A stretch of DNA of 64,000 bases from Streptomyces sp. SCSIO 30461 (GTDB lineage Bacteria; Actinomycetota; Actinomycetes; Streptomycetales; Streptomycetaceae). The first letter of the stretch is position 1. Each line of letters starts with the position of its first letter. Under the pieces are notes generated by a model, which was given only the letters and a program-made list of their open reading frames with translations, was not told the origin of the DNA and ran no database searches. The stretch covers positions 3,650,001 to 3,714,000 of the forward strand of contig NZ_CP146101.1 of the NCBI RefSeq assembly GCF_037023745.1, written 5' to 3'. The position numbers were made by a program, and so were the translations under genes. Of this stretch, positions 8,743 through 18,026 are shown in pieces.

Positions 8743-9091
8743 GAGGACATGATTCCGCACTGGCCTGGGAACGTGTGCCCGAAGAGTCGTGAAGTCGGTG
8801 GCGCGGCAGCCCGGGAGGTCGCGCCACCGGCCGGTGTCTGTGCCGCGAAGGCGGTTCCCGCCACGCGGCGCCGGAGACCGATCCTGGCTGAGGCGCGCCG
8901 CCACGCGGACCGCACATCGGCGGCGGTGGCGCCTCACTGGGCTGCCGCATGGCCGCTGTGCGCAGCCGAAACGATCTGGGCACCTGTTCGGGCTCGGTGC
9001 GATCGTTCAGTAGCGTCTCTCTGTCATATTCCAACAGCTTTCGAAACGCGCACCCGCCCTGCGCCCCTGCCGGGACTAGCGTCCCTGAGCC
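8743..9091. other. Intergenic region between divergent genes; candidate promoter for the MHYT gene
   Basis: No gene seen in these 349 bp. A -10-like TAGCGT at 9077-9082 ends nine bases before the MHYT ATG, and there is no Shine-Dalgarno, so that gene may be read from a leaderless or near-leaderless transcript. The methyltransferase promoter should also be here but no convincing -35/-10 pair was found. Confidence 0.4.
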
Positions 9092-9871
9092 ATGGGACAC
9101 CTGGACCACGCCACTTTCGGCTGGCTGACGCCGGTGCTGTCGTACCTCATGGCATGCATCGGCGCCGCACTCGGACTGCGCTGCACCCTCCGGGCCCTGG
9201 AGACGAGAGGCGGTTCCCGGCGCAATTGGCTCATCACCGCCGCGTCCGCCATCGGCAGCGGCATCTGGACCATGCACTTCGTCGCCATGCTCGGCTTCGG
9301 TGTGGTCGGCACCGACATCCGGTTCGACGTAACCCTGACCATCCTCAGCCTGCTGGTCGCCATGGGCGTGGTGGGCGCCGGTGTGTTCGCCGTCGCCCAC
9401 GGCCGCCACCGCGTCCGCGCCCTGCTGCTGGGCGGGCTCACCACCGGACTCGGCATCGCCGGCATGCACTACCTCGGAATGGCTGCCCTTCGACTGCACG
9501 CGACATTGCGATACGACCCCTTGCTGGTCACGCTCTCCATCGCCATCGCGGTGGTCGCCGCGACCGCCGCACTCTGGGCCGCTCTCAGCATCACGGCACC
9601 CATCGCGGTCGCAGCCGCCTCACTCGTCATGGGCGCGGCCGTCAGCAGCATGCACTACACGGGCATGCTCGCAACCACCGTGCAGGTCGAGCCCTCGCGC
9701 GAGGAGCTGCCTGGAGCCACGGCCATGCAGTTCGTCTTCCCGCTCGCCGTCGGCCTCGGGTCGTACCTCTTCCTCACGGCCGCGTTCGTGGCCCTGTCTC
9801 CCACGGCACGTGAACGCGCCGCCCACGCCTCGGCCGGGCGGACCCCCGGACCGGCCGCCACACCGCGCTGA
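9092..9871 (+). CDS. MHYT-domain integral membrane sensor
   Basis: 259 aa with seven predicted membrane helices and the three MHYT-type motifs that define the domain: MHFVAM (about residue 67), MHYLGM (about 125) and MHYTGM (about 188). MHYT domains are thought to bind copper through Met/His and to sense O2, CO or NO. Here there is no attached output domain, so it is a stand-alone sensor or transducer. It ends 65 bp before the conservon histidine-kinase-like gene on the same strand, so it may feed a signal to that protein; this is inferred from position. Confidence 0.9.
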   Translation: MGHLDHATFGWLTPVLSYLMACIGAALGLRCTLRALETRGGSRRNWLITAASAIGSGIWTMHFVAMLGFGVVGTDIRFDVTLTILSLLVAMGVVGAGVFAVAHGRHRVRALLLGGLTTGLGIAGMHYLGMAALRLHATLRYDPLLVTLSIAIAVVAATAALWAALSITAPIAVAAASLVMGAAVSSMHYTGMLATTVQVEPSREELPGATAMQFVFPLAVGLGSYLFLTAAFVALSPTARERAAHASAGRTPGPAATPR

Positions 9872-9936
9872 CGCAGGCACCAGGCGCTTATCGGCACACA
9901 CGCCGCACCCACCGTCCCCTCCGGAACGAAGAGGCC

Positions 9937-12555
9937 ATGGGCACACCCCGCAGCACCCCCGGCGCAGGTACGCCACCACCGCCCGGCGCCGCCCAAGGCG
10001 GGTCCGGCGCACCGCTCATCCGCGGGCGGCGCGCCCATGCGGGGCCCCCAGCGGACGAGCAGTTCGAAACGGCGCTGGACCGGGGATGGGCCTCAGGGGC
10101 GCCGGGCGCCCGGCGCCCCCGAGAGCGCTGGAGTCCGCGCCCCAGGACCGTACGCGCCAAAGTCATCTCCCTGCTGATGGTCCCTGTCGTCTCGCTGCTC
10201 GCCCTCTGGGGCTTCGCCATCGTCACCACAGCCCAGGACGCCGCTCGGCTGCGCCAGCTCCAGGACATCGAAGAGCACGTCCGCCGCCCGGTCGGTGAAG
10301 CCCTGTCCGCACTGCAGGACGAACGCCGTGCGGCGCTGCGCCGGATCGCAGCCCCCACCCCGGAACATGCCGCCGACTTCCGGCGGCAGACCGATGCCAC
10401 CGACGCCGCCTTCGCCGCGCTCGCGCTCGGCGACACCCACACCATCGCCGATGCGGGGGACCTCCCGCCGGCTGTCGCGGACCGCCTGGACGCCCTCGTC
10501 ACCGCGAGCGCCGGGCTGCCCGTCCTGCGCACCAATGTGCTCGGCCGCAAGCCCGATTGGGACCGGGCATTCGAGCAGTACACGGCAGCGATCAGCGCCG
10601 CCTTCGGGGTTCACGGCGCCCTTGCGGGCGGCCGGACCGCGGCACCGGGCGCCTACACCCGCGTACTCGTCGAGTTCGGCCGCGCCGCCGAGATGCTCGC
10701 CCGCGAAGACGCGCTGTTCTCCGCGGCGCAGACCCAGGGGACCTTCGGCGCCGAGCGCAGAAGGCAGTTCATCGGAGCGGTCGGGGCCCGCCGCGCGCTC
10801 ATCGAGGCAGCCGTCGGCGACCTGCCTGCGCCTGACCGGGCCGCATGGAACGCACTCACCGTCCAGAAGGCCTACCGGGCACTCGAATCGGCCGAGGGCG
10901 GCGTCGTCGACGCCCGATCGGACCGGCGAGCCGCCCAGGCGGTGTCCGCCGAGGCCTGGGACTCGGCCCACGGCGCCGTGCACACGGCCATGCGCGACAT
11001 CGAGGAGCACGTCAGGACCGGTACGCCCACCACGGACGATCCCTTCGCAGGCAGACTGCGCACCCCGGCCGGAATGGCCGTGCTCTTCGGCCTTGTGGCG
11101 GTCGCGGCAGCGCTCGTCATCTCCGTGCGCATCGGGCGTGCTCTGGTGCTCGAGCTCGTCAGTCTCCGCAACACCGCCCTGGAGATAGCCCGGTACCGGC
11201 TGCCCCGGGCCATGCGCGTGCTCCGCTCCGGCGAGAAGCTCGACGTCCGGGCGGAGGCTCCCGAAGGCCCGCCACCGCGGGACGAGGTCGCCGAAGTCGG
11301 CGAGGCGCTGCGGACCGTGCACCGCGCCGCGCTCGACGCCGCCGTCGAGCGGGCCGAGCTCAGCCGGGGGATCTCGGGGGTCTTCGTCAACCTCGCCCGC
11401 CGAAGCCAGGTCCTGGTGCACCGTCAACTCAATCTGCTCGACAGCATGGAACGGCGCGCCGAGGATCCCGACGAGCTCGGCGACCTGTTCCGGCTCGACC
11501 ACCTCACCACCCGTATGCGCCGCCACGCTGAGAGCTTGATCATCCTCTCCGGTGCCGCGCCCGGGCGTGCCTGGCGCACGCCCGTACCGCTGACCAACGT
11601 CGTCCGCGCCGCCGTCTCGGAGGTGGAGGACTACGCACGCGTCGAGGTGCGACCGCTCCCGGAGGCCGCGGTCATCGGCACCGCCGTGGCGGACCTCACC
11701 CATCTCCTCGCCGAACTGATCGAGAACGCGACACAGTTCTCACCGCCGCACACCAGGGTCCGGGTCAACGGCGAACCCGTCGGCAACGGCTATGCGCTCG
11801 AAATCGAAGACCGCGGCCTCGGCATGGGCAAGGAGGCGCTCACCGAGGCCAACCGACGGATCGAGGAGACCGAGGCGCTGGATCTGTTCGACAGCGACCG
11901 GCTCGGACTCTTCGTCGTCAGCAAGCTCTCCGCCCGTCACGACGTCAAGGTGAGACTGCGGACATCGCCCTTCGGAGGGACCGCCGCCGTCGTGCTGCTC
12001 CCGAACGCGCTCCTCCAGGACGTGTCTCCGTACGACGAAGCCGATTCCGGTACGGGCACCGGCAGCGTCCCCGAAGCCGCAACCGAGGCCGCAACCGCGG
12101 TAGCACCGGGAGTCGATGCCGTCGTGGGAGCCCAGCCGTCGGCCGCATCGCCCCCCGGCGTCATCGCGCTGCGTGCGCCGAGCCGCACTCGCGCGGTGCA
12201 TGAGGCGGCCGGCCCACAGACCCCGCCCCGTACCACGCCTCCTACGGCACCGCGGCGCGCGCCCGTCCCCGGGGCGGCGGACGACACGGCGGCTTCAGGC
12301 GTGCTTCCCCGGCGTGTCCGGCAGGCTCATCTGGTGCCCCAGTTGCGAGCGGCCCGCGATCCGGAGGCTCCCGTCGCGGAAGCGGCCGGGTCGGACGGCA
12401 GTGCTGCTTCCGACCCACCCGATCCCACCCCTGAGCAGGCCAGGGAACGCATGGCCGCCTTCCGCGCAGGCTGGACCCGCGGCGGCGGCAACACTCATGT
12501 CCGTGAACGCGTCGACCGCGCACTCGACGAAGCAAACGAAGGAGACGACACATGA
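9937..12555 (+). CDS. cvnA: Conservon CvnA-type sensor histidine-kinase-like protein
   Basis: 872 aa. Order: disordered cytoplasmic head (1-70), membrane segment KVISLLMVPVVSLLALWG (about 74-95), an extracellular helical nitrate/nitrite-sensing-type domain (about 100-370), a second membrane segment AVLFGLVAVAAALVISV, a HAMP-like linker, then an ATPase domain with N box LIENATQFSPP (about 592-602) and G1 box DRGLGMG, and a long Pro/Ala-rich tail. This is the CvnA architecture; these proteins start conservon operons that couple a kinase-like receptor to a roadblock protein, a DUF742 protein and a Ras-like GTPase. It overlaps the next gene by ATGA. Confidence 0.9.
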   Translation: MGTPRSTPGAGTPPPPGAAQGGSGAPLIRGRRAHAGPPADEQFETALDRGWASGAPGARRPRERWSPRPRTVRAKVISLLMVPVVSLLALWGFAIVTTAQDAARLRQLQDIEEHVRRPVGEALSALQDERRAALRRIAAPTPEHAADFRRQTDATDAAFAALALGDTHTIADAGDLPPAVADRLDALVTASAGLPVLRTNVLGRKPDWDRAFEQYTAAISAAFGVHGALAGGRTAAPGAYTRVLVEFGRAAEMLAREDALFSAAQTQGTFGAERRRQFIGAVGARRALIEAAVGDLPAPDRAAWNALTVQKAYRALESAEGGVVDARSDRRAAQAVSAEAWDSAHGAVHTAMRDIEEHVRTGTPTTDDPFAGRLRTPAGMAVLFGLVAVAAALVISVRIGRALVLELVSLRNTALEIARYRLPRAMRVLRSGEKLDVRAEAPEGPPPRDEVAEVGEALRTVHRAALDAAVERAELSRGISGVFVNLARRSQVLVHRQLNLLDSMERRAEDPDELGDLFRLDHLTTRMRRHAESLIILSGAAPGRAWRTPVPLTNVVRAAVSEVEDYARVEVRPLPEAAVIGTAVADLTHLLAELIENATQFSPPHTRVRVNGEPVGNGYALEIEDRGLGMGKEALTEANRRIEETEALDLFDSDRLGLFVVSKLSARHDVKVRLRTSPFGGTAAVVLLPNALLQDVSPYDEADSGTGTGSVPEAATEAATAVAPGVDAVVGAQPSAASPPGVIALRAPSRTRAVHEAAGPQTPPRTTPPTAPRRAPVPGAADDTAASGVLPRRVRQAHLVPQLRAARDPEAPVAEAAGSDGSAASDPPDPTPEQARERMAAFRAGWTRGGGNTHVRERVDRALDEANEGDDT

Positions 12556-12989
12556 TCGACCACGGGAGGATCGCCCCGGAGCACGCCTCCGGGGAACTCG
12601 ACTGGCTGCTCGACGACCTGGCGACGCGGGTGCACGGTGTCCGGCACGCGGTCGTCCTGTCCGGCGACGGTCTGGCGGTGGGAGCGTCCGACGGCCTCAT
12701 CCGCGAGGACGCCGAGCACCTCGCGGCCGTGGCGTCCGGATTCCACAGCCTGGCCAAGGGAACCGGACGCCACTTCCGGGCCGGCTCCGTCCGTCAGACC
12801 ATGGTCGAACTGGAGCGTGGCTTCCTCTTCGTGGCGGCGGCGGGAGAAGGCTCCTGCCTCGCCGTCCTCAGCACCGCCTCCGCAGACATCGGTCTCATCG
12901 CCTACGAGATGGCCCGCCTCGTCAAGCGGGTGGGCGAGCATCTGCGCACACCGCCGCGGCTATCCGCCACCCCGCCCACCGCCGGCTGA
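12552..12989 (+). CDS. cvnB: Roadblock/LC7 protein, CvnB type
   Basis: 145 aa. The ATG overlaps the cvnA stop (ATGA), so translation is coupled. The roadblock fold is recognisable from LDWLLDDLATRVHGVRHAVVLS, GLAVGASDGL, DAEHLAAVASGFHSLAKG, HFRAGSVRQTMVELE and SCLAVLSTASADIGLIAYEM. CvnB proteins act as partners or activators of the Ras-like CvnD GTPase, as MglB acts on MglA. About 60% of visible positions match the second roadblock gene at 18.0 kb by eye. Confidence 0.92.
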   Translation: MIDHGRIAPEHASGELDWLLDDLATRVHGVRHAVVLSGDGLAVGASDGLIREDAEHLAAVASGFHSLAKGTGRHFRAGSVRQTMVELERGFLFVAAAGEGSCLAVLSTASADIGLIAYEMARLVKRVGEHLRTPPRLSATPPTAG

Positions 12990-13011
12990 CCGGAGAGAGG
13001 CACCACCGACC

Positions 13012-13422
13012 ATGGACGATGCCGGCGACGGCGGTCGGAAGCCGGGCAGCCGCTGGTATGACGCCGAGGCCGGGCCCCTCGTGCGTCCCTATGCCATGAC
13101 CGGAGGGCGGACGAAGCCCGGGGCCGGTGCCGAACGCTTCGACCTCATCGCGCTGGTCGACCTGGCTCCGGACGCGCTGGCCCGGGCGGAGCAGTCCCTC
13201 ATCGGCCCCGAGCACCGGACGCTCATCGTGCTCTGCTCGCACGACACCCAGTCGGTGGCGGAACTCGCCGCGGGCGCCGACCTGCCCGTGGGTGTCGTAC
13301 GCGTCCTTCTGGGCGACCTGCTCGAAGCCGGTCTGGTAGCCGTCAGCAGGCCCGTGCCCCCGGCCCAGCTCCCGGACGAGAGGATCCTCCGGGAGGTGAT
13401 CGACGGCCTCAGAGCGCTGTGA
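13012..13422 (+). CDS. cvnC: DUF742 winged-helix protein, CvnC type
   Basis: 136 aa from ATG with GGAGAGAGG 11 bases upstream. It begins with the usual acidic/Gly head, RWYDAEAGPLVRPYAMTGGR, and contains a small winged-helix unit (STALIVLCSHDTQSVAELAA-like region, then VGVVRVLLGDLLEAGLVAV). CvnC proteins are always found between CvnB and CvnD and are thought to link membrane signals to gene expression. The expected fourth gene, a Ras-like GTPase, does not follow: after 124 bp comes a nucleoside hydrolase. Confidence 0.9.
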   Translation: MDDAGDGGRKPGSRWYDAEAGPLVRPYAMTGGRTKPGAGAERFDLIALVDLAPDALARAEQSLIGPEHRTLIVLCSHDTQSVAELAAGADLPVGVVRVLLGDLLEAGLVAVSRPVPPAQLPDERILREVIDGLRAL

Positions 13423-13545
13423 GGATGCGACGACCGGGTCAGGCCGGGGGCGGGCGGGGACGACGTCGGCGTCGCGGTCCCCGGGTCCCGCACGGCACAC
13501 TGGTGTGGCACCTCCACGACCGGACGAGACAGCCGAGGAGCACCC

Positions 13546-14511
13546 GTGCCCGTCCCGATCATCATCGACTGCGATCCCGGACACGACGACGCGATCGCCA
13601 TCCTGCTCGCCGCCGGCGACCCCGCGGTCGAGTTGCTGGCGATCACGACGGTGGCCGGCAACCAGGTGGTCGAGAAGACCACCCTGAACGCCCGTCGTAT
13701 CTGCACTGTCTCCGCCATCACCGACGTCCCGATCGCCGCCGGCTGCGCCCACCCGCTCGTGGGACCCCGCGATGTGGCCGATGACGTGCACGGGCACTCC
13801 GGGATGGACGGCCCGAGCTTCGGCGAGCCCACCGTGAGCGCTGTCCCCGAGCACGCCGTCGATCTGACGTACCGGATCCTCACCGGCCACCCGGAGCCGG
13901 TCACCCTTGTCCCGACCGGCCCTTTGACCAATATCGCCCTGCTGCTGACCCGCTATCCCGAGGTGGCGCCTCACATCCGGGAAATCGTCCTCATGGGAGG
14001 TTCCACCGATCGGGGGAACCGCACTCCCGCGGCGGAGTTCAACATGTACGTGGACCCCGAGGCCGCCGACATCGTCTTCCGCAGCGGTCTGCCCGTGACC
14101 ATGTGCGGGCTCAACGTCACCCACCAGGCGCTGGCCACACCCGATGTCCTCGCCCGCTTCGAACGACTCGGCACCGAGCTCGGCGGCATCTGCGTGGACC
14201 TGATGACGTTCTTCGCCGCCAGTCACCGCAAGCTGTGGGGCTTCGAGGCTCCGCCTCTCCACGATCCGGTGGCGGTGGCCAGGGTCATCGATCCCGCGAT
14301 CGTCCACTGCGCCGAGGCGAGTGTGGCCGTCGAACTACGGGGGGCGCACACGCGCGGGGCGACCGTCGTGGACCTGGACCGGTATCTGGACCGGCCGGTG
14401 AACGCCCGGGTGGCGCTCGGCCTCGATCGTGAGAAATTCTGGGACCGGATCGTCACGGCGGTCGGCAGGCTCGGCGAACGTGCGGTCAGGGCCCGGCAGG
14501 CCGGACCCTGA
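13546..14511 (+). CDS. Inosine/uridine-preferring nucleoside hydrolase
   Basis: 321 aa from a GTG with GAGGAG seven bases upstream. The calcium-binding signature of the family is intact: IIDCDPGHDDAIAILLA near the N-terminus, PTGPLTNIALLL, the ribose-contact segment EFNMYVDPEAA and a late PPLHDPVAVA. It cleaves the N-glycosidic bond of ribonucleosides to base plus ribose (salvage, cytosol). It occupies the place where a cvnD gene would be expected. Confidence 0.93.
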   Translation: MPVPIIIDCDPGHDDAIAILLAAGDPAVELLAITTVAGNQVVEKTTLNARRICTVSAITDVPIAAGCAHPLVGPRDVADDVHGHSGMDGPSFGEPTVSAVPEHAVDLTYRILTGHPEPVTLVPTGPLTNIALLLTRYPEVAPHIREIVLMGGSTDRGNRTPAAEFNMYVDPEAADIVFRSGLPVTMCGLNVTHQALATPDVLARFERLGTELGGICVDLMTFFAASHRKLWGFEAPPLHDPVAVARVIDPAIVHCAEASVAVELRGAHTRGATVVDLDRYLDRPVNARVALGLDREKFWDRIVTAVGRLGERAVRARQAGP

Positions 14512-14675
14512 CCGGCGGTACTCGGCTCCCGGTCGATCAGCGTGTCCGAGCGTCTCAACGCCCGGGCCGGCAGGCCGCAAACGCGGTGGTGGACGATATC
14601 GGCGGACTGCGAGAATGCCTGTTCGAGCCGGGAGGCTCGGGTTGGTGGAAACCTGAACGAACGAGGTGCGACGTC

Positions 14676-15650
14676 GTGTCGGAGCAGCGCGGGACAGATG
14701 CCCGCAGGACAGGCACGCCTGGGGCAGATGTCCGTGCGGCAGACGCGCGCGGGGCGGACACGCGACGCCGGACGGAGCCATGCGGCACCGACGCCACCAG
14801 GACCGCCGTGGGCGGGGCGCCCGACGCGGCCGGCGGCGCGGCCGGAAACCCGGAGCTGCGGGCCGACTGCGGGAGCTGCTTCGGTCTGTGCTGCGCAGCC
14901 CTGCCGTTTGCCGCATCGGCCGACTTCGCTGTCGACAAGCCCGCCGGAAAGCCCTGCAGCCACCTCGGCGACGACTTCCGGTGCGGCATCCACGACCGGT
15001 TGCGGGAGCGCGGCTTCCCGGGCTGTACCGTCTACGACTGCTTCGGCGCCGGTCAGAAGGTCTCCCAGGTCACCTTCGGTGGCGTCAGCTGGCGCCGGCG
15101 GCCCGAAACGGCACAGCGGATGTTCGCGGTCTTCCCTGTGCAGCGGCAGCTGCACGAACTGCTCCGTCATCTGGCCGAGGCACTGGAACTGCCGGCCGCA
15201 CGCAGTCTGCACGCCGAGATCCGCCGTCTCCGGGACGACATCGACTCGCTGACCCGTCAGGAGCCCGCCGCTCTGCTCGAGGCTGATGTCGCGGCCCTAC
15301 GAGCCCAAGCCGGTGATCAGCTGCTGCGCGCGAGCGCCTTGGCCCGGGCCGATGCGAAACCCGGGCGCAGGAAGAACCGGCGGGGAGCCGACCTCTTCGG
15401 TGCGCGACTGGCCGGAGCCGACCTGCGGGGAGCCGATCTGCGTGGTGCCTGCCTGATAGCCGCCGACCTCAGCACCGTCGACCTGCGCCTCGCGGACCTC
15501 CTCGGCGCCGACCTCCGCGACGCGGATCTGAGCGGCGCCGACCTGACCGGCAGCATCTTCGTCACCCAGCCCCAGCTGCAGCAGGCAAAGGGCGACGCGA
15601 CGACCCGGCTCCCACGGGGGCTGAGTCGCCCCGCCCACTGGTCCGTGTAG
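14676..15650 (+). CDS. Cys-cluster plus pentapeptide-repeat protein
   Basis: 324 aa from a GTG at 14676 (GAGG nine bases upstream); earlier in-frame ATGs lack a ribosome site. After an Arg/Ala-rich head there is a cysteine-rich domain (DCGSCFGLCCAALPF, GKPCSHLGDDFRCGIH, GFPGCTVYDCFG) resembling the YkgJ-type metal or iron-sulfur binding domain. A helical spacer follows, and from about residue 235 come pentapeptide repeats A(D/N)LxG (GADLFGARLAGADLRGADL and onward, about 12 repeats). Pentapeptide stretches form a right-handed quadrilateral beta-helix. No signal or membrane segment. The combination is known in Streptomyces genomes but its role is not. Confidence 0.82.
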   Translation: MSEQRGTDARRTGTPGADVRAADARGADTRRRTEPCGTDATRTAVGGAPDAAGGAAGNPELRADCGSCFGLCCAALPFAASADFAVDKPAGKPCSHLGDDFRCGIHDRLRERGFPGCTVYDCFGAGQKVSQVTFGGVSWRRRPETAQRMFAVFPVQRQLHELLRHLAEALELPAARSLHAEIRRLRDDIDSLTRQEPAALLEADVAALRAQAGDQLLRASALARADAKPGRRKNRRGADLFGARLAGADLRGADLRGACLIAADLSTVDLRLADLLGADLRDADLSGADLTGSIFVTQPQLQQAKGDATTRLPRGLSRPAHWSV

Positions 15651-15820
15651 CCCGCGAGCCAGGATGCGGGCCCCCTCTGCTCCCGTCACTTTCTCCTCGT
15701 TCGGCATAAGGCTGCGCTACACGGGTAGGTGCCAGCCTTGTCAGGTCGCGTCCCGCAGATGCGTTCCGACCACCCGGCGGGCCGGCACCGCAAGCGGGGT
15801 GTGCAGGAGTAGCCGAGACC

Positions 15821-16381
15821 ATGAACATCGCCTTCCTCATGGCGCCGGAAGGCGTCGAGCAGATCGAGCTCACCGCTCCCTGGCAGGCCGTGGCGGGTAT
15901 CGGCGGAACACCGCTGCTGCTTTCCACCGAGCCCGGCCGTATCCAGGCGTTCCACCACCTCGACAAGGCCGACTCGTTCCCGGTGGACCTGGTGGTCCCA
16001 GGTGGTTCCGCGCTGGACTACGACGGGTTGATACTGCCCGGAGGCGTCGCCAATCCTGATGCCCTGCGTATGGACGAGCGAGCCGTGGCGTTCGTCCGGG
16101 CGTTCTTCGAGGAGGGCAAGCCGGTGGCGGCGATCTGCCATGCGCCGTGGATGCTTGTGGAGGCCGACGTCCTCCGTGGCAGGGCTCTCACCTCGTGGCC
16201 CAGCCTGCGCACCGATATCCGCAATGCGGGCGGCATCTGGGTCGACGAACCGGTGAAGGTGTGCAGGGAGGGTCCGAACACACTGGTCACCAGTCGTAGG
16301 CGGAGCGATCTCAAGGCCTTCTGCTCGGCCGTCTCAGCGGAGTTCGCCAGGGCTGTGGCCGGGGCGGGCGCCGGTCGCTGA
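15821..16381 (+). CDS. DJ-1/PfpI family protein
   Basis: 186 aa starting MNIAFLMAPEGVEQIEL, with GGAG upstream. The class I glutamine-amidotransferase-like fold shows the nucleophile elbow AAICHAPWML (Cys about 106, His beside it) and the conserved acidic residue in the LMAPEGVEQ segment. PfpI/YhbO proteins act as cysteine-dependent hydrolases or deglycases in stress responses. No signal peptide; cytosolic. Transcribed alone, 170 bp after the pentapeptide gene. Confidence 0.9.
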   Translation: MNIAFLMAPEGVEQIELTAPWQAVAGIGGTPLLLSTEPGRIQAFHHLDKADSFPVDLVVPGGSALDYDGLILPGGVANPDALRMDERAVAFVRAFFEEGKPVAAICHAPWMLVEADVLRGRALTSWPSLRTDIRNAGGIWVDEPVKVCREGPNTLVTSRRRSDLKAFCSAVSAEFARAVAGAGAGR

Positions 16382-16404
16382 CCGTACTCCCGGTACTCGG
16401 GGAT

Positions 16405-16900
16405 GTGACGGCCGCGTGTCACTCACTTTCCGGGACACCGGAGAACCGGGCGAGCTCGGGCGACGCCGAGTCCAGTGGGACCGACCAGGAGCGAAGCAGG
16501 CCGAGTTGCACACCTTGGCGTGCGAGAACCGTGTCCGGCCGCCAGCCGATCGCGACCCGCACCCGGTTGCCCGGCATGGCGGCGAGGTGGTAGCCGTGGG
16601 TGACAGCGCCCGCCCCGGGTCCGGACAGCGGGGATGCCCATCGGATTGGCAGCCGCCCGCACTCCGCCCAGATCCACCGCGAAACCCAGGTCATGGTGCT
16701 TGTACGGCCGGGCTGTCCCGTAACCCGGGGAGGCGGTCGCGTTGTTGACCGCGACGGCGCCCTGCCGCGTGGCGTGCTGCGCGGTCATCGGGGTCAGGGG
16801 GGAACCCCCGCTCACCGCCGTCACCCGTGTCACCGGAACCCGGGCGGGTCAGGTCGGGTACGGCCGCGGCGTCCCCGCGACGACCCGGGCCACTTGGTTC
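16405..16900 (-). pseudogene. Decayed NAD(P)/FAD oxidoreductase (NDH-2-like), C-terminal part
   Basis: Read on the minus strand, segments typical of the C-terminal half of type II NADH dehydrogenase-like flavoproteins appear in three different frames: GDAAAVPDLTRPG (FAD contact), then TPMTAQHATRQGAVAVNNAT with YKHHDLGFAVDLGGVRAAAN, then SGPGAGAVTHGYHLAAMPGN and RQGVQLGLLRSWSVPLDSA. At least two frameshifts separate them, and the N-terminal FAD and NAD binding domains are gone. Clearly a relic; the ends are approximate. Confidence 0.78.
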
Positions 16901-17282
16901 CGGGGCGTCGGTTGGTCGGGTTGTGGCTGGGGTTGGGACCGGGGCCGGCGCTGCACGGCAAACCGCCTCCCACGAGAAGGGGGTGTGCGATGGGCGTGGC
17001 AGACGGAATGTCCGCCCGTTGGACCCTCTGAGCCAGGGTCTCTCGGACGAGTTGTCGCGGCCATGCGAATTGCGAATCCATCAGATCAGTCAATGAGTCA
17101 GGAACGATCACATCGGGCAAAAAGCGATCACGACCCCCGGGTCTGCCACGTCGGTTGCCATACTTCTCACGCCACACAGAACAGATGTGCTGATGTCGGA
17201 TCCCTGCGGGTTTCCTCGTCCGAAGGCGGGTCCTGACCTGCGGTCCTTTCCGGCGCTTGGCATCCGACGAGAGAAGTGATGC
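16901..17282. other. Non-coding stretch upstream of the CvnD-like gene
   Basis: No credible gene. From about 17040 the DNA is less GC-rich and less codon-like, which suits a promoter region for the GTPase gene, but I could not identify a specific -35/-10 pair. Confidence 0.4.
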
Positions 17283-17891
17283 ATGGCCACCGAGCTCTCT
17301 GGCGGCGCAGGAGCGGATTCCGCCGCTCTCGCGCTGAAGATACTGGTCGCCGGCGGATTCGGGGTCGGCAAGACGACCCTCGTGGGGGCGCTCAGTGAAA
17401 TCCGTCCGCTGCGTACCGAGGAACAGCTCAGCGCGGCGGGTCAGACCGTGGACGACACCGGGGGAGTCGACCGGAAGGCCACGACGACCGTGGCCATGGA
17501 CTTCGGCCGCATCACCATCCGCTCGGGGCTGTCGCTCTATCTCTTCGGCACGCCAGGCCAGGACCGCTTCTGGTTCCTATGGGACGAGCTCGCCCAGGGG
17601 GCACTCGGTGCCGTGGTGCTCGCCGACACACGGCGTCTTGCGGACAGCTTTCCCGCCGTGGACTACTTCGAGCACCGTGCCATCCCCTTCGTCGTCGCCG
17701 TCAACTGCTTCCCTGGCGCGCGCACATACGGGGCGCACGAGGTATCAAGCGCCCTCGACCTCGACCGCGGTACCCCGGTGGTGCTGTGCGACGCGCGCGA
17801 CCGCGACTCGGGCAAGGAGGTGCTCGTGCGTCTTGTCGAGTACGCGGGGCGCATGCATACGGCCCGACTGCTCAATGCCGTGAGTTCGTGA
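17283..17891 (+). CDS. cvnD: Ras-like GTPase, CvnD type
   Basis: 202 aa, GAGAGAAG before the ATG. Switchable small GTPase of the conservon (MglA-like) group: P-loop GGFGVGKTTLVG, switch/G2 region TTTVAMDFGR, G3 replaced by the conservon form LFGTPGQDRFWF, and G4-like VAVNCFPGAR. CvnD binds GTP and works with roadblock partners. It is followed 135 bp later by a roadblock gene but not by cvnA or cvnC, and lies about 3.9 kb downstream of a cvnABC set that lacks a GTPase. Whether this protein completes that set is inference. Confidence 0.93.
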   Translation: MATELSGGAGADSAALALKILVAGGFGVGKTTLVGALSEIRPLRTEEQLSAAGQTVDDTGGVDRKATTTVAMDFGRITIRSGLSLYLFGTPGQDRFWFLWDELAQGALGAVVLADTRRLADSFPAVDYFEHRAIPFVVAVNCFPGARTYGAHEVSSALDLDRGTPVVLCDARDRDSGKEVLVRLVEYAGRMHTARLLNAVSS

Positions 17892-18026
17892 GCATGACGG
17901 GGCACTTACGGGGCGGCGATCCGGAGCCCCCGGGGCGTTGGGCCCCGGTCGAGTCCTTGCCCTTACGCAGACGGTAGGCGAGGCTTGCGCAGACGGGGAT
18001 ACGGGGATACCTGGGGAGGATCGGGC

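Noticed and set aside
7888..9813. 641-codon plus-strand frame
   Set aside because: Covers antisense of the methyltransferase and part of the MHYT gene out of frame; basic low-complexity product.
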